From contig NZ_CP107869.1 of the NCBI RefSeq assembly GCF_036013645.1, positions 1,922,001 through 1,986,000 of the forward strand: DNA of 64,000 bases, written 5' to 3'. Under the pieces are notes generated by a model. That model made no database searches. It was not told the DNA's origin and was given only the letters and a program-made list of their open reading frames with translations. The position numbers and the translations under genes are program-made. The DNA is from Streptomyces sp. NBC_00490. Its GTDB lineage: Bacteria; Actinomycetota; Actinomycetes; Streptomycetales; Streptomycetaceae. Positions 34,316 through 42,842 of this stretch are shown piece after piece (position 1 is the first letter of the stretch; every line of letters begins with the position of its first letter).

Positions 34316-35383
34316 GTGAACAACATCGAGGTCGTCGTCATAGGCGCTGGTCAGGCTGGTCTGTCCAGCGCCTATCACCTGCGCCGGACCGGTTTCGAGC
34401 CCGAGCGCGACTTCGTCGTCCTGGACCACTCCCCCGGCCCGGGCGGGGCCTGGCAGTTCCGGTGGCCCTCGCTGACGTACGGCAAGGTGCACGGGATGCA
34501 CGCCCTGCCGGGCATGGAGCTCACCGACGCCGATCCCGCGCGCGCGTCCTCCGAGGTGATCGCCGAGTACTTCGACAGTTACGAGCGCGCCTTCGACCTG
34601 CGGGTGCGGCGGCCCGTCGATGTGCACGCGGTGCGGGAGGGCGCGGACGGGCGCCTCCTGGTGGAGACCTCGGCCGGGACGTGGGCGACACGGGCGCTGA
34701 TCAACGCGACCGGCACCTGGGACCGGCCCTTCTGGCCGCGCTATCCCGGCCAGGAGACGTTCCGGGGGCGGCAGTTGCACACCGCGCAGTACCCGGGGCC
34801 CGAGGAGTTCGCGGGGCAGCGGGTCCTCGTGGTGGGCGGGGGCGCGTCGGGCACCCAGCACCTGCTGGAGATCGCCCCGTTCGCGGCCTCCACCATCTGG
34901 GTCACGCGGCGTCCGCCGGTCTTCCGCGAGGGCCCGTTCACCGAGGAGATCGGCCGGGAGGCCGTGGCGCTCGTCGAGGAACGGGTGCGGCAGGGGCTGC
35001 CGCCGCGGAGTGTGGCCTCGGTGACCGGGCTGCCCCTCAACGACGCGATCCGGCAGGGCATCGAGGACGGGGTCCTGGACCGGCAGCCCATGTTCGACCG
35101 GATCACTCCGGACGGGGTGGAGTGGAACGACGGGCGGCGTACGGACGTCGACGTCATCCTGTGGGCGACCGGATTCCGGCCCGCCGTCGATCATCTGAGG
35201 CCGCTGAAGCTGCGCGAGCCGGGTGGTGGGATCCGCGTCGAGGGGACGCGCGCGGTCGCCGACCCCCGTATCCACCTCGTCGGTTACGGCCCGTCGGCCA
35301 GCACCATCGGCGCCAACCGGGCGGGCCGCGCGGCCGTACGGGACATCAGGCGGCTGCTGGAAGGGGAAACAGTCGCCGCCTGA
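34316..35383 (+). CDS. FAD/NAD(P)-dependent monooxygenase (FMO-like)
   Basis: A 355-residue flavoprotein. The FAD dinucleotide motif is VVVIGAGQAGLSSAYHL at the N-terminus, and the NAD(P) motif VLVVGGGASGTQHL lies near residue 170. GTWDRPFWPRYPGQ and VILWATGFRPAVDHLRPL complete the FMO/FAD-dependent pattern. The usual FxGxxxHxxx(Y/W) fingerprint appears as FRGRQLHTAQYPG. Position 46 bases after ssuA suggests an operon role in oxidising an imported organosulfur compound, where the FMN enzyme SsuD would usually sit. That role is inferred from context only. The start is a GTG. It converges on the mltG gene. Confidence 0.82.
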   Translation: MNNIEVVVIGAGQAGLSSAYHLRRTGFEPERDFVVLDHSPGPGGAWQFRWPSLTYGKVHGMHALPGMELTDADPARASSEVIAEYFDSYERAFDLRVRRPVDVHAVREGADGRLLVETSAGTWATRALINATGTWDRPFWPRYPGQETFRGRQLHTAQYPGPEEFAGQRVLVVGGGASGTQHLLEIAPFAASTIWVTRRPPVFREGPFTEEIGREAVALVEERVRQGLPPRSVASVTGLPLNDAIRQGIEDGVLDRQPMFDRITPDGVEWNDGRRTDVDVILWATGFRPAVDHLRPLKLREPGGGIRVEGTRAVADPRIHLVGYGPSASTIGANRAGRAAVRDIRRLLEGETVAA

Positions 35384-35395
35384 GGCCCCGCAGGG

Positions 35396-36253
35396 TCACT
35401 TCGGCGGCTGCTGCGACGCGGACGAACCGCCGCTCTTCTGCTGGGCGTTGAACTCGGCCACGTTACGCAGGTGCTCCTGGTAGTCGGCCGTGAAGCGGGT
35501 GTCGCCCGGCTTGACCGTGACGAAGTACAGCCAGTCACCGGGCGTCGGGGTGATCGCCGCACGCACGGCCTCCTCGCCCGGGTTGTCGATCGGGGTCGGG
35601 GGCAGGCCCATGCGCTGGTACGAGTTGTAGGGACTGTCGATGCGCGTGTCCGCCTCGCTCGTCCTGAGCGTGGAGCGGCCGAGCGCGTAGTTGATGGTGG
35701 AGTCCATCTGGAGCGGCATCCCGCGCTCGAGGCGGTTGAAGATGACCCGGGCCACCTTGCCCATGTCGGCCTTGGTGGCGGCCTCGGCCTGGACGATGCT
35801 CGCGATGGTGACGGCCTGGTAGACGTTCATGGCGTTGCGCTGGGCCCCGGCGGCGATCGGGGTGCCGTTGAACTTCTGGTGGGCCGTGTCGGCCATGAAC
35901 GTCAGCAGCGCCTCGGGCGTGGTCTTGTCGTTCAGCGGATACGTCGCCGGGAAGAGGTAGCCCTCCGGATTGCCCTCGGCGTCGGTCGGCAGCTTCAGGT
36001 TCGCCTTGGCGAGGGCCTTCTTGGTGGTGCCGGCCGGGCGGGCGAGGACCTTGTCGACGGCGTCGTAGACCTGGCTCGCGCGCCAGCCCTCAGGGATCAC
36101 CAGCGAAGTGGGCTTGGCGTCCTTGTCGCTGTCCAGGCCCAGCAGCGGCACCGCCACGGCGGTGCCGGCCACGACGGCCCCGGTCGCGATGAGGACGAGG
36201 CGGCCCCGGCGGGTCAGTCGAATCGAGCTCCGTGACGGAGTGTTCTGGTACAT
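35396..36253 (-). CDS. mltG: MltG-family endolytic transglycosylase, short form
   Basis: A 285-residue membrane-anchored murein lyase of the YceG/MltG family. A cytoplasmic start and one transmembrane helix (about 18-38) are followed by a LysM-like region and the catalytic core IASIVQAEAATKADMGKVARVIFNRL, with Glu157 aligning with the catalytic Glu of MltG. LQMDSTINYALGR, DSPYNSYQRMGLPPTPIDNPGEEA and GDWLYFVT complete the family blocks. MltG cleaves nascent glycan strands and sets their length. Streptomyces also has a larger MltG near aroE/aroC. This short copy is probably a paralogue. It converges on the monooxygenase gene. Confidence 0.82.
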   Translation of the reverse strand: MYQNTPSRSSIRLTRRGRLVLIATGAVVAGTAVAVPLLGLDSDKDAKPTSLVIPEGWRASQVYDAVDKVLARPAGTTKKALAKANLKLPTDAEGNPEGYLFPATYPLNDKTTPEALLTFMADTAHQKFNGTPIAAGAQRNAMNVYQAVTIASIVQAEAATKADMGKVARVIFNRLERGMPLQMDSTINYALGRSTLRTSEADTRIDSPYNSYQRMGLPPTPIDNPGEEAVRAAITPTPGDWLYFVTVKPGDTRFTADYQEHLRNVAEFNAQQKSGGSSASQQPPK

Positions 36254-36296
36254 GCGGGCACGGTAACCCCCATATCGTTACAAACCCGGCATATTT

Positions 36297-38099
36297 TCAG
36301 CTTGTCGGTTCCAGTTGAGCATCCCGGCGTACGAGGGCGGCGTACCGTCCGTCCTTCTCCAGCAGTTCCTCGTGCGTGCCGCGCTCGGCCACGCTCCCGG
36401 AGTCCAGGACCACGATCTGGTCGGCGTTGCGGACGGTGGACAGCCGGTGCGCGATGGTGAGCGTGGTGCGGTTGGCGGACAGGGCGTCGATGGCGTCCTG
36501 GACGGCCGCTTCGGTACGGGTGTCCAGGGCACTGGTCGCCTCGTCCAGGATCAGGACCGGCGGGTCGCGCAGGATCGTCCGGGCGATGGCCAGGCGCTGT
36601 TTCTCGCCACCGGAGAAGCGGTGGCCGCGCTCGCCGACGACCGTGTCGTAGCCGTCGGGCAGAGCGGCGATGTGCTCGTGGATCTGGGCCGCCCGCGCCG
36701 CCGCGTGCAGTTCCTCGTCGGTGGCGTCGGGCTTGGCGAAGCGCAGGTTGTCGGCGACGGTGGCGTGGAAGAGGTACGTCTCCTGGGAGACGACGCCGAC
36801 CGCGCGGGCGAGCGTGTCGAAGTCGAGGTCGCGCACGTCGATCCCGTCGAGGGTGACGCGGCCGCCCGTCACGTCGTACAGCCGCGGGACCAGGTGGCCG
36901 AGCGTCGACTTTCCGGCGCCGGTCGGGCCGACGACCGCGAGGCTGCCGCCCGCGGGGACGGTGATGTCGATGCCGTCGAGGATGGGGGCGCTCTTGCCGT
37001 CGTAGCCGAACTCGACGTCCTCGAAGCGGACCTCGCCCTTGATGGTGTCGAGGTGGACCGGGCGCTCCCGCTCGGTGATGTCGATCGGCAGGTCGAGGTA
37101 CTCGAAGATGCGCTGGAAGAGCGCGAGCGAGGCCTGGATCTGGACGCCGGTGCCGAGCAGGCTGACCGCCGGGCGGAACAGTCCCTGCTGGAGCGAGACG
37201 AAGGCGACGATCGTGCCGATCGAGACGTCCGGGCCGCCCATCTGGAGGGCGAGGCCCGCGGTCCAGTAGATGACGGCGGGCATCGCGGCCATGACGATCG
37301 TGATGACGGCCATGCGCCAGCGGCCGGCCATGCTCGCGCGGACCTCGAGGTCGACCAGGCGCTCGGACTCGTCCGAGAAGGACTGGGTGAGCGAGTCGGA
37401 GCGGCCCATGGTGCGGCCGAGGAGGATGCCGCTGACCGAGAGGGACTCGGTGACCGTGGCGGCCATCGCGGCCATCTGCTTCTGGCGCTGGGTGGTGATC
37501 TTCTTGCGCTCGTTGCCGACGCGGCGGCTGATCCACACGAAGACCGGCAGCAGAAGCAGGGAGACGACGGTCAGACGCCAGTCGAGGGCGAGCATCGCGA
37601 CGATCGTGGCGACCACGCTCGTGACGTTGGAGACCAGCGAGGTGGCGGTGGAGGTGACGGTCGCCTGCATGCCGCCGATGTCGTTGGCGATGCGGGACTG
37701 GACCTCGCCGGTGCGGGTGCGCGTGAAGAACGCGAGCGACATCCGCTGGAGGCGGTCGTAGACGGCGGTGCGCAGGTCGTGCATGACGCGCTGGCCGACC
37801 GTCGTGGAGATCAGGGTCTGCAGGACGCCGAAGACGCTGGTCAGCACGGCGCTGAGGATCATGCCGAGCGCGAGCAGACTGAGCAGGCCGGTGCGGCCCT
37901 CGGGGATCGCTACGTCCAGCGTCTCCTTCAGCATGAAAGGAGTGGCGACCGAGACCAGCGACGCGGCGCCGACCAGGAGGCCGACCACGGCCAGCCGGCT
38001 GCGGTAGGGGCGGAACAGCTTCAGGATGCGGCGCACCTGGCGGGGCTGCTCCTCGGAGTCGCCGGGCGACGGCCTGGCGGGTTCGTTGTCGGGGTGCAT
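36297..38099 (-). CDS. ABC multidrug exporter (ATPase-permease fusion)
   Basis: A 600-residue half-transporter with six transmembrane helices followed by an ATPase domain, likely a homodimeric exporter. The ATPase motifs are intact: Walker A GPTGAGKST, Q-loop SQETYLF, signature FSGGEKQR, Walker B VLILDEATSALD and switch His in IAHRLSTVRNADQIVVL. The transmembrane coupling helices (SRIANDIGG, ESLSVSGILLGRTMGRS) match bacterial lipid/drug exporters of the MsbA/LmrA kind. It is divergent from a MarR gene across a 94-base region with a 7-bp operator, so drug-inducible efflux is likely. The substrate is unknown. Confidence 0.87.
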   Translation of the reverse strand: MHPDNEPARPSPGDSEEQPRQVRRILKLFRPYRSRLAVVGLLVGAASLVSVATPFMLKETLDVAIPEGRTGLLSLLALGMILSAVLTSVFGVLQTLISTTVGQRVMHDLRTAVYDRLQRMSLAFFTRTRTGEVQSRIANDIGGMQATVTSTATSLVSNVTSVVATIVAMLALDWRLTVVSLLLLPVFVWISRRVGNERKKITTQRQKQMAAMAATVTESLSVSGILLGRTMGRSDSLTQSFSDESERLVDLEVRASMAGRWRMAVITIVMAAMPAVIYWTAGLALQMGGPDVSIGTIVAFVSLQQGLFRPAVSLLGTGVQIQASLALFQRIFEYLDLPIDITERERPVHLDTIKGEVRFEDVEFGYDGKSAPILDGIDITVPAGGSLAVVGPTGAGKSTLGHLVPRLYDVTGGRVTLDGIDVRDLDFDTLARAVGVVSQETYLFHATVADNLRFAKPDATDEELHAAARAAQIHEHIAALPDGYDTVVGERGHRFSGGEKQRLAIARTILRDPPVLILDEATSALDTRTEAAVQDAIDALSANRTTLTIAHRLSTVRNADQIVVLDSGSVAERGTHEELLEKDGRYAALVRRDAQLEPTS

Positions 38100-38144
38100 G
38101 GGCTCCTTCGGGAGACTCGTCGTGAGGGACTCACGGACCTTAGC

Positions 38145-38169
38145 TCATTGTTACCTATACTCACAATGA
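38145..38169. promoter_or_regulatory. Operator between divergent ABC exporter and marR genes
   Basis: The perfect inverted repeat TCATTGT (38145-38151) and ACAATGA (38163-38169) with an 11-base spacer lies in the AT-rich spacer between the two divergent genes. The spacer contains TATACT, a candidate -10 for the marR gene. A further ATTGTT half-site lies downstream. The size, symmetry and position fit autoregulation by the adjacent MarR. Confidence 0.62.
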
Positions 38170-38193
38170 ACATGGTCCTGTTATTGTTCCCGT

Positions 38194-38652
38194 ATGACCA
38201 CCCCCGATTCCGACGGCCCGCTCGCCGAGCAGCTGCTGCGGTTCACGCGGCGCGTGCACCGGATCCAGAAGCGGCACATCGAGCAGAGCGGCCTGGGTGT
38301 CACTCCTGCCCAGTCGCGACTGCTGCGCACCCTCGCGCACTACGGCTCGCCGCCGCGCATGGCCGATCTGGCCGAGCGTCTGGAGGTCGTGCCGCGCGCG
38401 GTGACGTCGCTGGTCGACGGTCTCGAGACGAGCGGCAAGGTGCGACGGGTGCCGGATCCGACGAACCGGCGGGTCATCCGGATCGAGCTCACGGACGACG
38501 GACACAAGGCGCTGCGCGAGCTGCGGGGGGCTCGGAGGTCGGCGGCGGCCGAGATCCTGGCGCCGCTGACGGAGGAGCAGCGCGAGGTGCTGGGCGGGTT
38601 GCTGGACACCTTGGTGGACGGGGCCGTGCCCGAGCCGGGGAAGCGCTGTTGA
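38194..38652 (+). CDS. MarR family transcriptional regulator
   Basis: A 152-residue MarR-type winged-helix protein. The DNA-binding core is MADLAERLEVVPRAVTSLVDGLETSGKVRRVPDPTNRRVIRIELTDDGHKAL (about residues 56-107). Flanking helices form the dimer interface. It is transcribed divergently from the ABC exporter and probably represses both genes through the shared palindrome, with a drug as inducer. The 3' end carries a 14-base tandem duplication that includes the stop codon, and it is followed by a T-rich terminator. Confidence 0.85.
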   Translation: MTTPDSDGPLAEQLLRFTRRVHRIQKRHIEQSGLGVTPAQSRLLRTLAHYGSPPRMADLAERLEVVPRAVTSLVDGLETSGKVRRVPDPTNRRVIRIELTDDGHKALRELRGARRSAAAEILAPLTEEQREVLGGLLDTLVDGAVPEPGKRC

Positions 38653-38673
38653 GGGCATGCTGTTGAGGGCATG
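38646..38673 (+). repeat. 14-bp tandem duplication over the marR stop codon
   Basis: CTGTTGAGGGCATG occurs twice head-to-tail (38646-38659 and 38660-38673). The TGA inside the first copy is the marR stop, and the second copy repeats a TGA downstream. It looks like a recent slippage event and does not change the protein. Confidence 0.7.
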
Positions 38674-38713
38674 AAAAGAAGGGCCGCGGCTGGTCGCCGC
38701 GACCCTCTTTTTT
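38674..38713. terminator. Bidirectional intrinsic terminator with T-tract
   Basis: A stem of GGGCCGCGGC and GCCGCGACCC (one mismatch) around a 5-base loop is flanked by AAAAGAA on the left and TCTTTTTT on the right. It can terminate both the marR transcript and the convergent symporter transcript. It is the only clear T-tract terminator in the window. Confidence 0.82.
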
Positions 38714-38726
38714 CGTGCAGTTGCCG

Positions 38727-40127
38727 TCAACTGGCTTCGGAGGCGGTCTCCTTGGCCTTCTGAGTGGGTACCGCGGCGATCGGCTTCTCGGCGTCTTCCG
38801 GCTCGAGGGCGGGGTCAGTGGCGGGCTCGGGGTCGGGCTTCCCTTCGTCCAGCACCCTCTTCGCCTTCTCCAGGTCCAGCGCGCCCTCCCAGCGGGACAC
38901 CGCGAAGACGGCGACACAGTTGCCGAGCAGGTTGGTCACGACGCGCATCGAGTCCATGATGCGGTCCACGCCCAGCAGCAGGGCGACGGCGCCGGCCGGG
39001 ATCGCGCCCAGCGAGGAGGCGGTCGCGGACAGGGCGAGGAAGGCCGAGCCGGGGATGCCCGCCATGCCCTTGCTGGTCAGCATCAGCACCAGGACCACGG
39101 TGATCTGCTGGCCGAGGCTGAGGTCGACGCCGACGGCCTGGGCGATGAACAGCGTGCCTATGGACAGGTAGAGCGAGGCGCCGTCGAGGTTGAAGGAGTA
39201 GCCGGTCGGCAGCACCAGACCGACGGCGTCGTCGCGGGCGCCGGCCTTGCGCAGCTTCTGCATCACACGCGGCATGACGGACTCGGTGGACGCCGTGCCG
39301 AGCGCGAGCAGCATCTCCTCGCGGATGTAGCGCAGGAACTTCCAGAGGCTGAGCCCGGTGACCATCTTGAGGGCGACGGCGAGCAGCGCGATGAAGAGCG
39401 CGGCGGCCGCGTAGCACAGGATGATCAGCTTGGCGTAGGTCTCGATGACCCCGAGGCCGTACTGGCCGATCAGGACGGCCATCGCGCCGAACACCGCGAT
39501 CGGGGCGAGGCGCATGATGAAGCCGACGACCGCGAAGATGATCTCCTGGGCTTGCTCGATGGCGGGCAGCACCTTCGGCACCTTGGTGTGGCCGAGGTGG
39601 AGCAGCGCGGCGCCCACCAGACAGGCCAGGATGAGCACCTGGAGGAGCTCGTTCTCGGCGAAGGCGCCGATGAAACTGGTGGGGATCGCGTTGACGACGA
39701 ACTCGGTCGTCGAGGGCAGCGAGCCGCCGCCGGTCTTCGCGTCGACCGCCGCGCTGTTCAGCGTGGACGGGTCGACGTTCATCCCCGAGCCGGGCTGGAC
39801 AAGGTTGGCCGCGAGGAGGCCGATGATCAGGGCCAGTGTGCTCGCGACCTCGAACCAGATGAGGGCCTTGAGCCCGATCCGGCCGAAGGCCTTGAGGTCA
39901 CCGGCCTTGGCGATACCGACGACGACCACGCAGAACACGAGCGGCGAGATGATCGTCTTGATGAGCCGGGTGAAGCCGTCGCCGAGCGGCTGGAGGTCGG
40001 AGGCGAAGTCGGGCCAGAGCTTTCCGACAACGATGCCGAGGACCAGCGCGACGGCGACCTGGGCGAAGAGTGAGGTACGCAGTATGCGTGCGACGCGTCG
40101 CGGCAGGGACGGGACGGACGGCGGCAC
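38727..40127 (-). CDS. dctA: Dicarboxylate:cation symporter (DctA-like, DAACS family)
   Basis: A 466-residue symporter of the dicarboxylate/amino acid:cation family, expected to import succinate, fumarate or malate. It has the family blocks KTIISPLVFCVVVVGIA, LGTASTESVMPRVM (the serine-rich re-entrant loop equivalent), VLPTGYSFNLDGASLYLSIGTLFIAQA and LTSKGMAGIPGSAFLALSAT. The GYSFNLDG form is closer to DctA than to glutamate carriers, so C4-dicarboxylates are favoured. A charged C-terminal tail of about 50 residues rich in Glu/Pro is unusual. GTG 40127 is chosen because AAGGAG lies seven bases upstream. It converges on marR. Confidence 0.83.
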   Translation of the reverse strand: MPPSVPSLPRRVARILRTSLFAQVAVALVLGIVVGKLWPDFASDLQPLGDGFTRLIKTIISPLVFCVVVVGIAKAGDLKAFGRIGLKALIWFEVASTLALIIGLLAANLVQPGSGMNVDPSTLNSAAVDAKTGGGSLPSTTEFVVNAIPTSFIGAFAENELLQVLILACLVGAALLHLGHTKVPKVLPAIEQAQEIIFAVVGFIMRLAPIAVFGAMAVLIGQYGLGVIETYAKLIILCYAAAALFIALLAVALKMVTGLSLWKFLRYIREEMLLALGTASTESVMPRVMQKLRKAGARDDAVGLVLPTGYSFNLDGASLYLSIGTLFIAQAVGVDLSLGQQITVVLVLMLTSKGMAGIPGSAFLALSATASSLGAIPAGAVALLLGVDRIMDSMRVVTNLLGNCVAVFAVSRWEGALDLEKAKRVLDEGKPDPEPATDPALEPEDAEKPIAAVPTQKAKETASEAS

Positions 40128-40305
40128 GGGCACTCCTTGGGGGACGTCGGTGCACAGAGGCCCCGAGGGGACGTCGGAGACTTCTGCGATACGGAAAGCG
40201 GCTTCCGTGGCGATCACTTTGAAGGCGCCGTTGATCTCCCGCGAAACCGCCGTGTTTCCGCCGCGTAAATCACGTCCTTGAGTGACGCATCGCACACAAC
40301 TGCCT

Positions 40306-41937
40306 TCAGCAGCCTCGACGATCCTCGGTGAGCACCCCCTGAACACTGGTCAGGGAGCGGTCATAACAGCCCTCCGGTCCGTACAGCCGGTAGCGCTCGC
40401 TCGTCGTGCCGACCGCGTGCCGCTGGTCGCGCGGCACGTTGACGGTCCAGGTGGCGTCGCCGGTGTAGGTGTCGTCGAGCCGCGACCACGCCGTTCGGCG
40501 GCTGTCGCGCGTGACGGTGACCGCCGCCCGGTCGCCGAGCGTCAGCACGGTCCGCAGCCGGTCGTCCGCACCGAGCGTGGTGGTGCCGTCCATGGTGTAC
40601 GTCCGATGCGTACGCGTGGTGCGGGCGGGGCCCCGTCCGTCGACGGTGACCGACTCGTCGTCCGCCCAGGTGGCCTGGAGCGCGTCGACGTTCTCGCCGT
40701 CGGTCCAGCGGTGGGTGGAGGTGTTGCTGAGCGCGCGCCGGACGGTGGTGGTCACCCGGCCGTGCGAGGTGTCGACGTATCCGGCGACGGTGAGCCGGTG
40801 CGCGCCCTCGGTGTCCAGACGGTGCTCCGAACCGGGGCTGTACGTCGAGGAGTTGGTGAGGTCACCGACGGTGTGCGTGGTGAGCTTGCCGGTGACCCGT
40901 GTGCTCTTCGCGTCCTGCCAGACCAGGACGTTCACGGGGGCGCTCCATCCGGTCTGTCCCTCGGGGACGCCGACGACGTCGACCTCAATGCGGTGGGGGC
41001 GGCCGTCGTTGAGCATCCCGGCGAACGGCGTCAGGTCGTATTCGATCGGCTTGACGTCGAAGGCGCGCGGTCCCGGAACGACGTACCAGAGGAAGGGGTT
41101 GGACCAGCCACCGGTCCACACGTGCGGGAACGGCGCGGCGATCCCGGCGAGCCGGCCGTCGACCTTGATCTGCACCTCGCGGTAGGGGCCGCCCGACGCC
41201 TTGCAGGAGTACGGCGCCTCGTCGGGCACCGTCAGGTACCAGTACTCCTCGCAGCCGCCGCCGGATCCGGTGGCGTACACCTCGGCGACGATGCGTTCGC
41301 TGTTGCGCGGGGTGGTGATCGTGCCGTCGGTCGGGGTGAGGACCCGGTCGGGGGTCGCGGCGGGGCGGCCGGCGTAGAACGTCAGGGTGACCTTGACGTC
41401 GATGATGCCGGTGTACGTGTCGTCGACGACGTTCCCGATGAGCATCTCGACGTCGTGGCCGGCGCGGAAGGTGTCGCTGTAGCGCGTGACGTCCTTCTCG
41501 ACCGACCACTCGATCCCGTCGGGCGACGGCTGCGGGGTCGACGTACGGAGGATCTCGATCCCGCCGACGTGCAGATAGCCGAGCCGGTCGTACTGACGCC
41601 CCTTCACCTTGCCGTCCATCCGCAGCACGACCTTGCTCCAGCGGTCGCCGCAGCCCTCGGGCGGGGTGTAAGTGCCCTTGTACGGCGTGAAGTCACGGAA
41701 CCGCGCCTCGGCGAGCGTGACGTCGCAGGACCTGCCGGAGGGCCTGGTGACGGGCGGGGCGGCGGTGACGGGGTCGTGCCAGTCGGAGCCGAACTCGGCG
41801 GGGACGTCGGCGGATTGAGCGGGCGTGCCGCTCGAGCGGACGAGCGCGTCGGTCGACTGGGCGGGGGTCGCCCCGAGGAGGGTGCTCGCCAGGAGGGTCG
41901 CTCCGGCGAGCATGGACATGATGATCCGTCTCTTCAT
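40306..41937 (-). CDS. Secreted PNGase A-like protein
   Basis: A 543-residue exported protein. Residues 1-28 are a Sec signal ending LGATPAQS. The mature chain carries the peptide-N-glycosidase A pattern: a DRLGYLHVGGIEILRTSTPQPSPDGIEWSVEKDVTRYSDTF block, then GNVVDDTYTGIIDVKVTLTFYAG, and a second jelly-roll with AFPHVWTGGWSNPFLWYVVPG-like residues. PNGase A enzymes remove N-linked glycans from glycopeptides of plants and fungi. Four to six Cys residues may form disulfides. The C-terminal 150 residues resemble beta-propeller-like repeats of unknown role. It is followed on the same strand by no close gene. Activity is untested in most bacterial members. Confidence 0.75.
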   Translation of the reverse strand: MKRRIIMSMLAGATLLASTLLGATPAQSTDALVRSSGTPAQSADVPAEFGSDWHDPVTAAPPVTRPSGRSCDVTLAEARFRDFTPYKGTYTPPEGCGDRWSKVVLRMDGKVKGRQYDRLGYLHVGGIEILRTSTPQPSPDGIEWSVEKDVTRYSDTFRAGHDVEMLIGNVVDDTYTGIIDVKVTLTFYAGRPAATPDRVLTPTDGTITTPRNSERIVAEVYATGSGGGCEEYWYLTVPDEAPYSCKASGGPYREVQIKVDGRLAGIAAPFPHVWTGGWSNPFLWYVVPGPRAFDVKPIEYDLTPFAGMLNDGRPHRIEVDVVGVPEGQTGWSAPVNVLVWQDAKSTRVTGKLTTHTVGDLTNSSTYSPGSEHRLDTEGAHRLTVAGYVDTSHGRVTTTVRRALSNTSTHRWTDGENVDALQATWADDESVTVDGRGPARTTRTHRTYTMDGTTTLGADDRLRTVLTLGDRAAVTVTRDSRRTAWSRLDDTYTGDATWTVNVPRDQRHAVGTTSERYRLYGPEGCYDRSLTSVQGVLTEDRRGC

Positions 41938-41994
41938 GGCCGGTGTTCTACGGCGAGTCGGGTGCCTTCCGCAATGAGGCCTCCCCCGCGAGTG

Positions 41995-42705
41995 CTAGCT
42001 CGCCAGGCCGTCCCTGTCCCCCATCACCACCACAGGATGCCGGTCCGGGTCGAGCGTGCGCAGCAGGTACCGCATCGCCGAACCGGACAGGCTGACGCAG
42101 GCGGACGTACCGCTGCCGTGGTCCATGTGCAGCCAGATACCGCCGCCCTTGGCGTCGCCGCCGGGCCGGGTGGGGTCGTTCGGCGGGGTGCCTTTGACCC
42201 GGTTGTAGTCGATGGCGATGACGTAGTCGAAGTCGTGCCAGTGGGACTCGGCCCACCAGCGCGGGGCCGCGAAGGCGGCGGAGCGGGTGTAGGGGAGTTT
42301 CGAGCCGGGGTCCTCCAGGACGCCGCCCGCGTCGGAGAGGGTGAACACGCCGACAGGGCTGCGCTTGTCGCCCTCGCGATGGTCGGTGGTCCAGCCCTTC
42401 TTGCCGTTGTGCGCGGGCCAACTGCGGGTGCGCTCCCAGGCGGAGCCGTGCTTCGTGTAGAGAACGACCGTGGAATCCGGCGAGTTCCTGCCGTCGCCGT
42501 AGACCGCGACGATCTGGCGGGAGTCGTCGGGGACGCGGTGCCGGAAGCGGTCGCCGATGCCCGGGACGCCGGTGGGCGCTGCGGCGGGGGCGGCGGCCGT
42601 AGGTCTCGCCGCGGGTTTCTCCGGTTCGGTCCGGGGGCTCGCGCAGGCGGCCAGGGCCGCCAGGAGGATCCCGCAGGCCACCGCACGTCGTCCATCGCTC
42701 GCCAC
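41995..42705 (-). CDS. L,D-transpeptidase family lipoprotein (YkuD-like)
   Basis: A 236-residue predicted lipoprotein with lipobox LAAC (Cys21) and a YkuD-type catalytic domain. Features are VAVYGDGRNSPDSTVVLYTKHG, KGWTTDHREGDKRSPVGVFTL, GGIWLHMDHGSGTSACVSLSG with His193 and catalytic Cys203, and a final HPVVVMG strand. Such proteins cross-link or attach proteins to peptidoglycan, or act on related amides, outside the membrane. The GTG start at 42705 lacks a strong ribosome site, so a shorter start is possible, but it retains the lipoprotein signal. It is divergent from the ABC pair. Confidence 0.78.
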   Translation of the reverse strand: MASDGRRAVACGILLAALAACASPRTEPEKPAARPTAAAPAAAPTGVPGIGDRFRHRVPDDSRQIVAVYGDGRNSPDSTVVLYTKHGSAWERTRSWPAHNGKKGWTTDHREGDKRSPVGVFTLSDAGGVLEDPGSKLPYTRSAAFAAPRWWAESHWHDFDYVIAIDYNRVKGTPPNDPTRPGGDAKGGGIWLHMDHGSGTSACVSLSGSAMRYLLRTLDPDRHPVVVMGDRDGLAS

Positions 42706-42842
42706 CCCGCCATGGTCGCATCCGCCCGACCGGAAAACCGTTTGCCTCCGACCCCGCGATGACGCGAACCTTTCACGGTTTGCTACCGCCGTCCGCGGTC
42801 CCCCCCACCCCCCTGACACGAGCCACTGGGACGTCATCCGTC

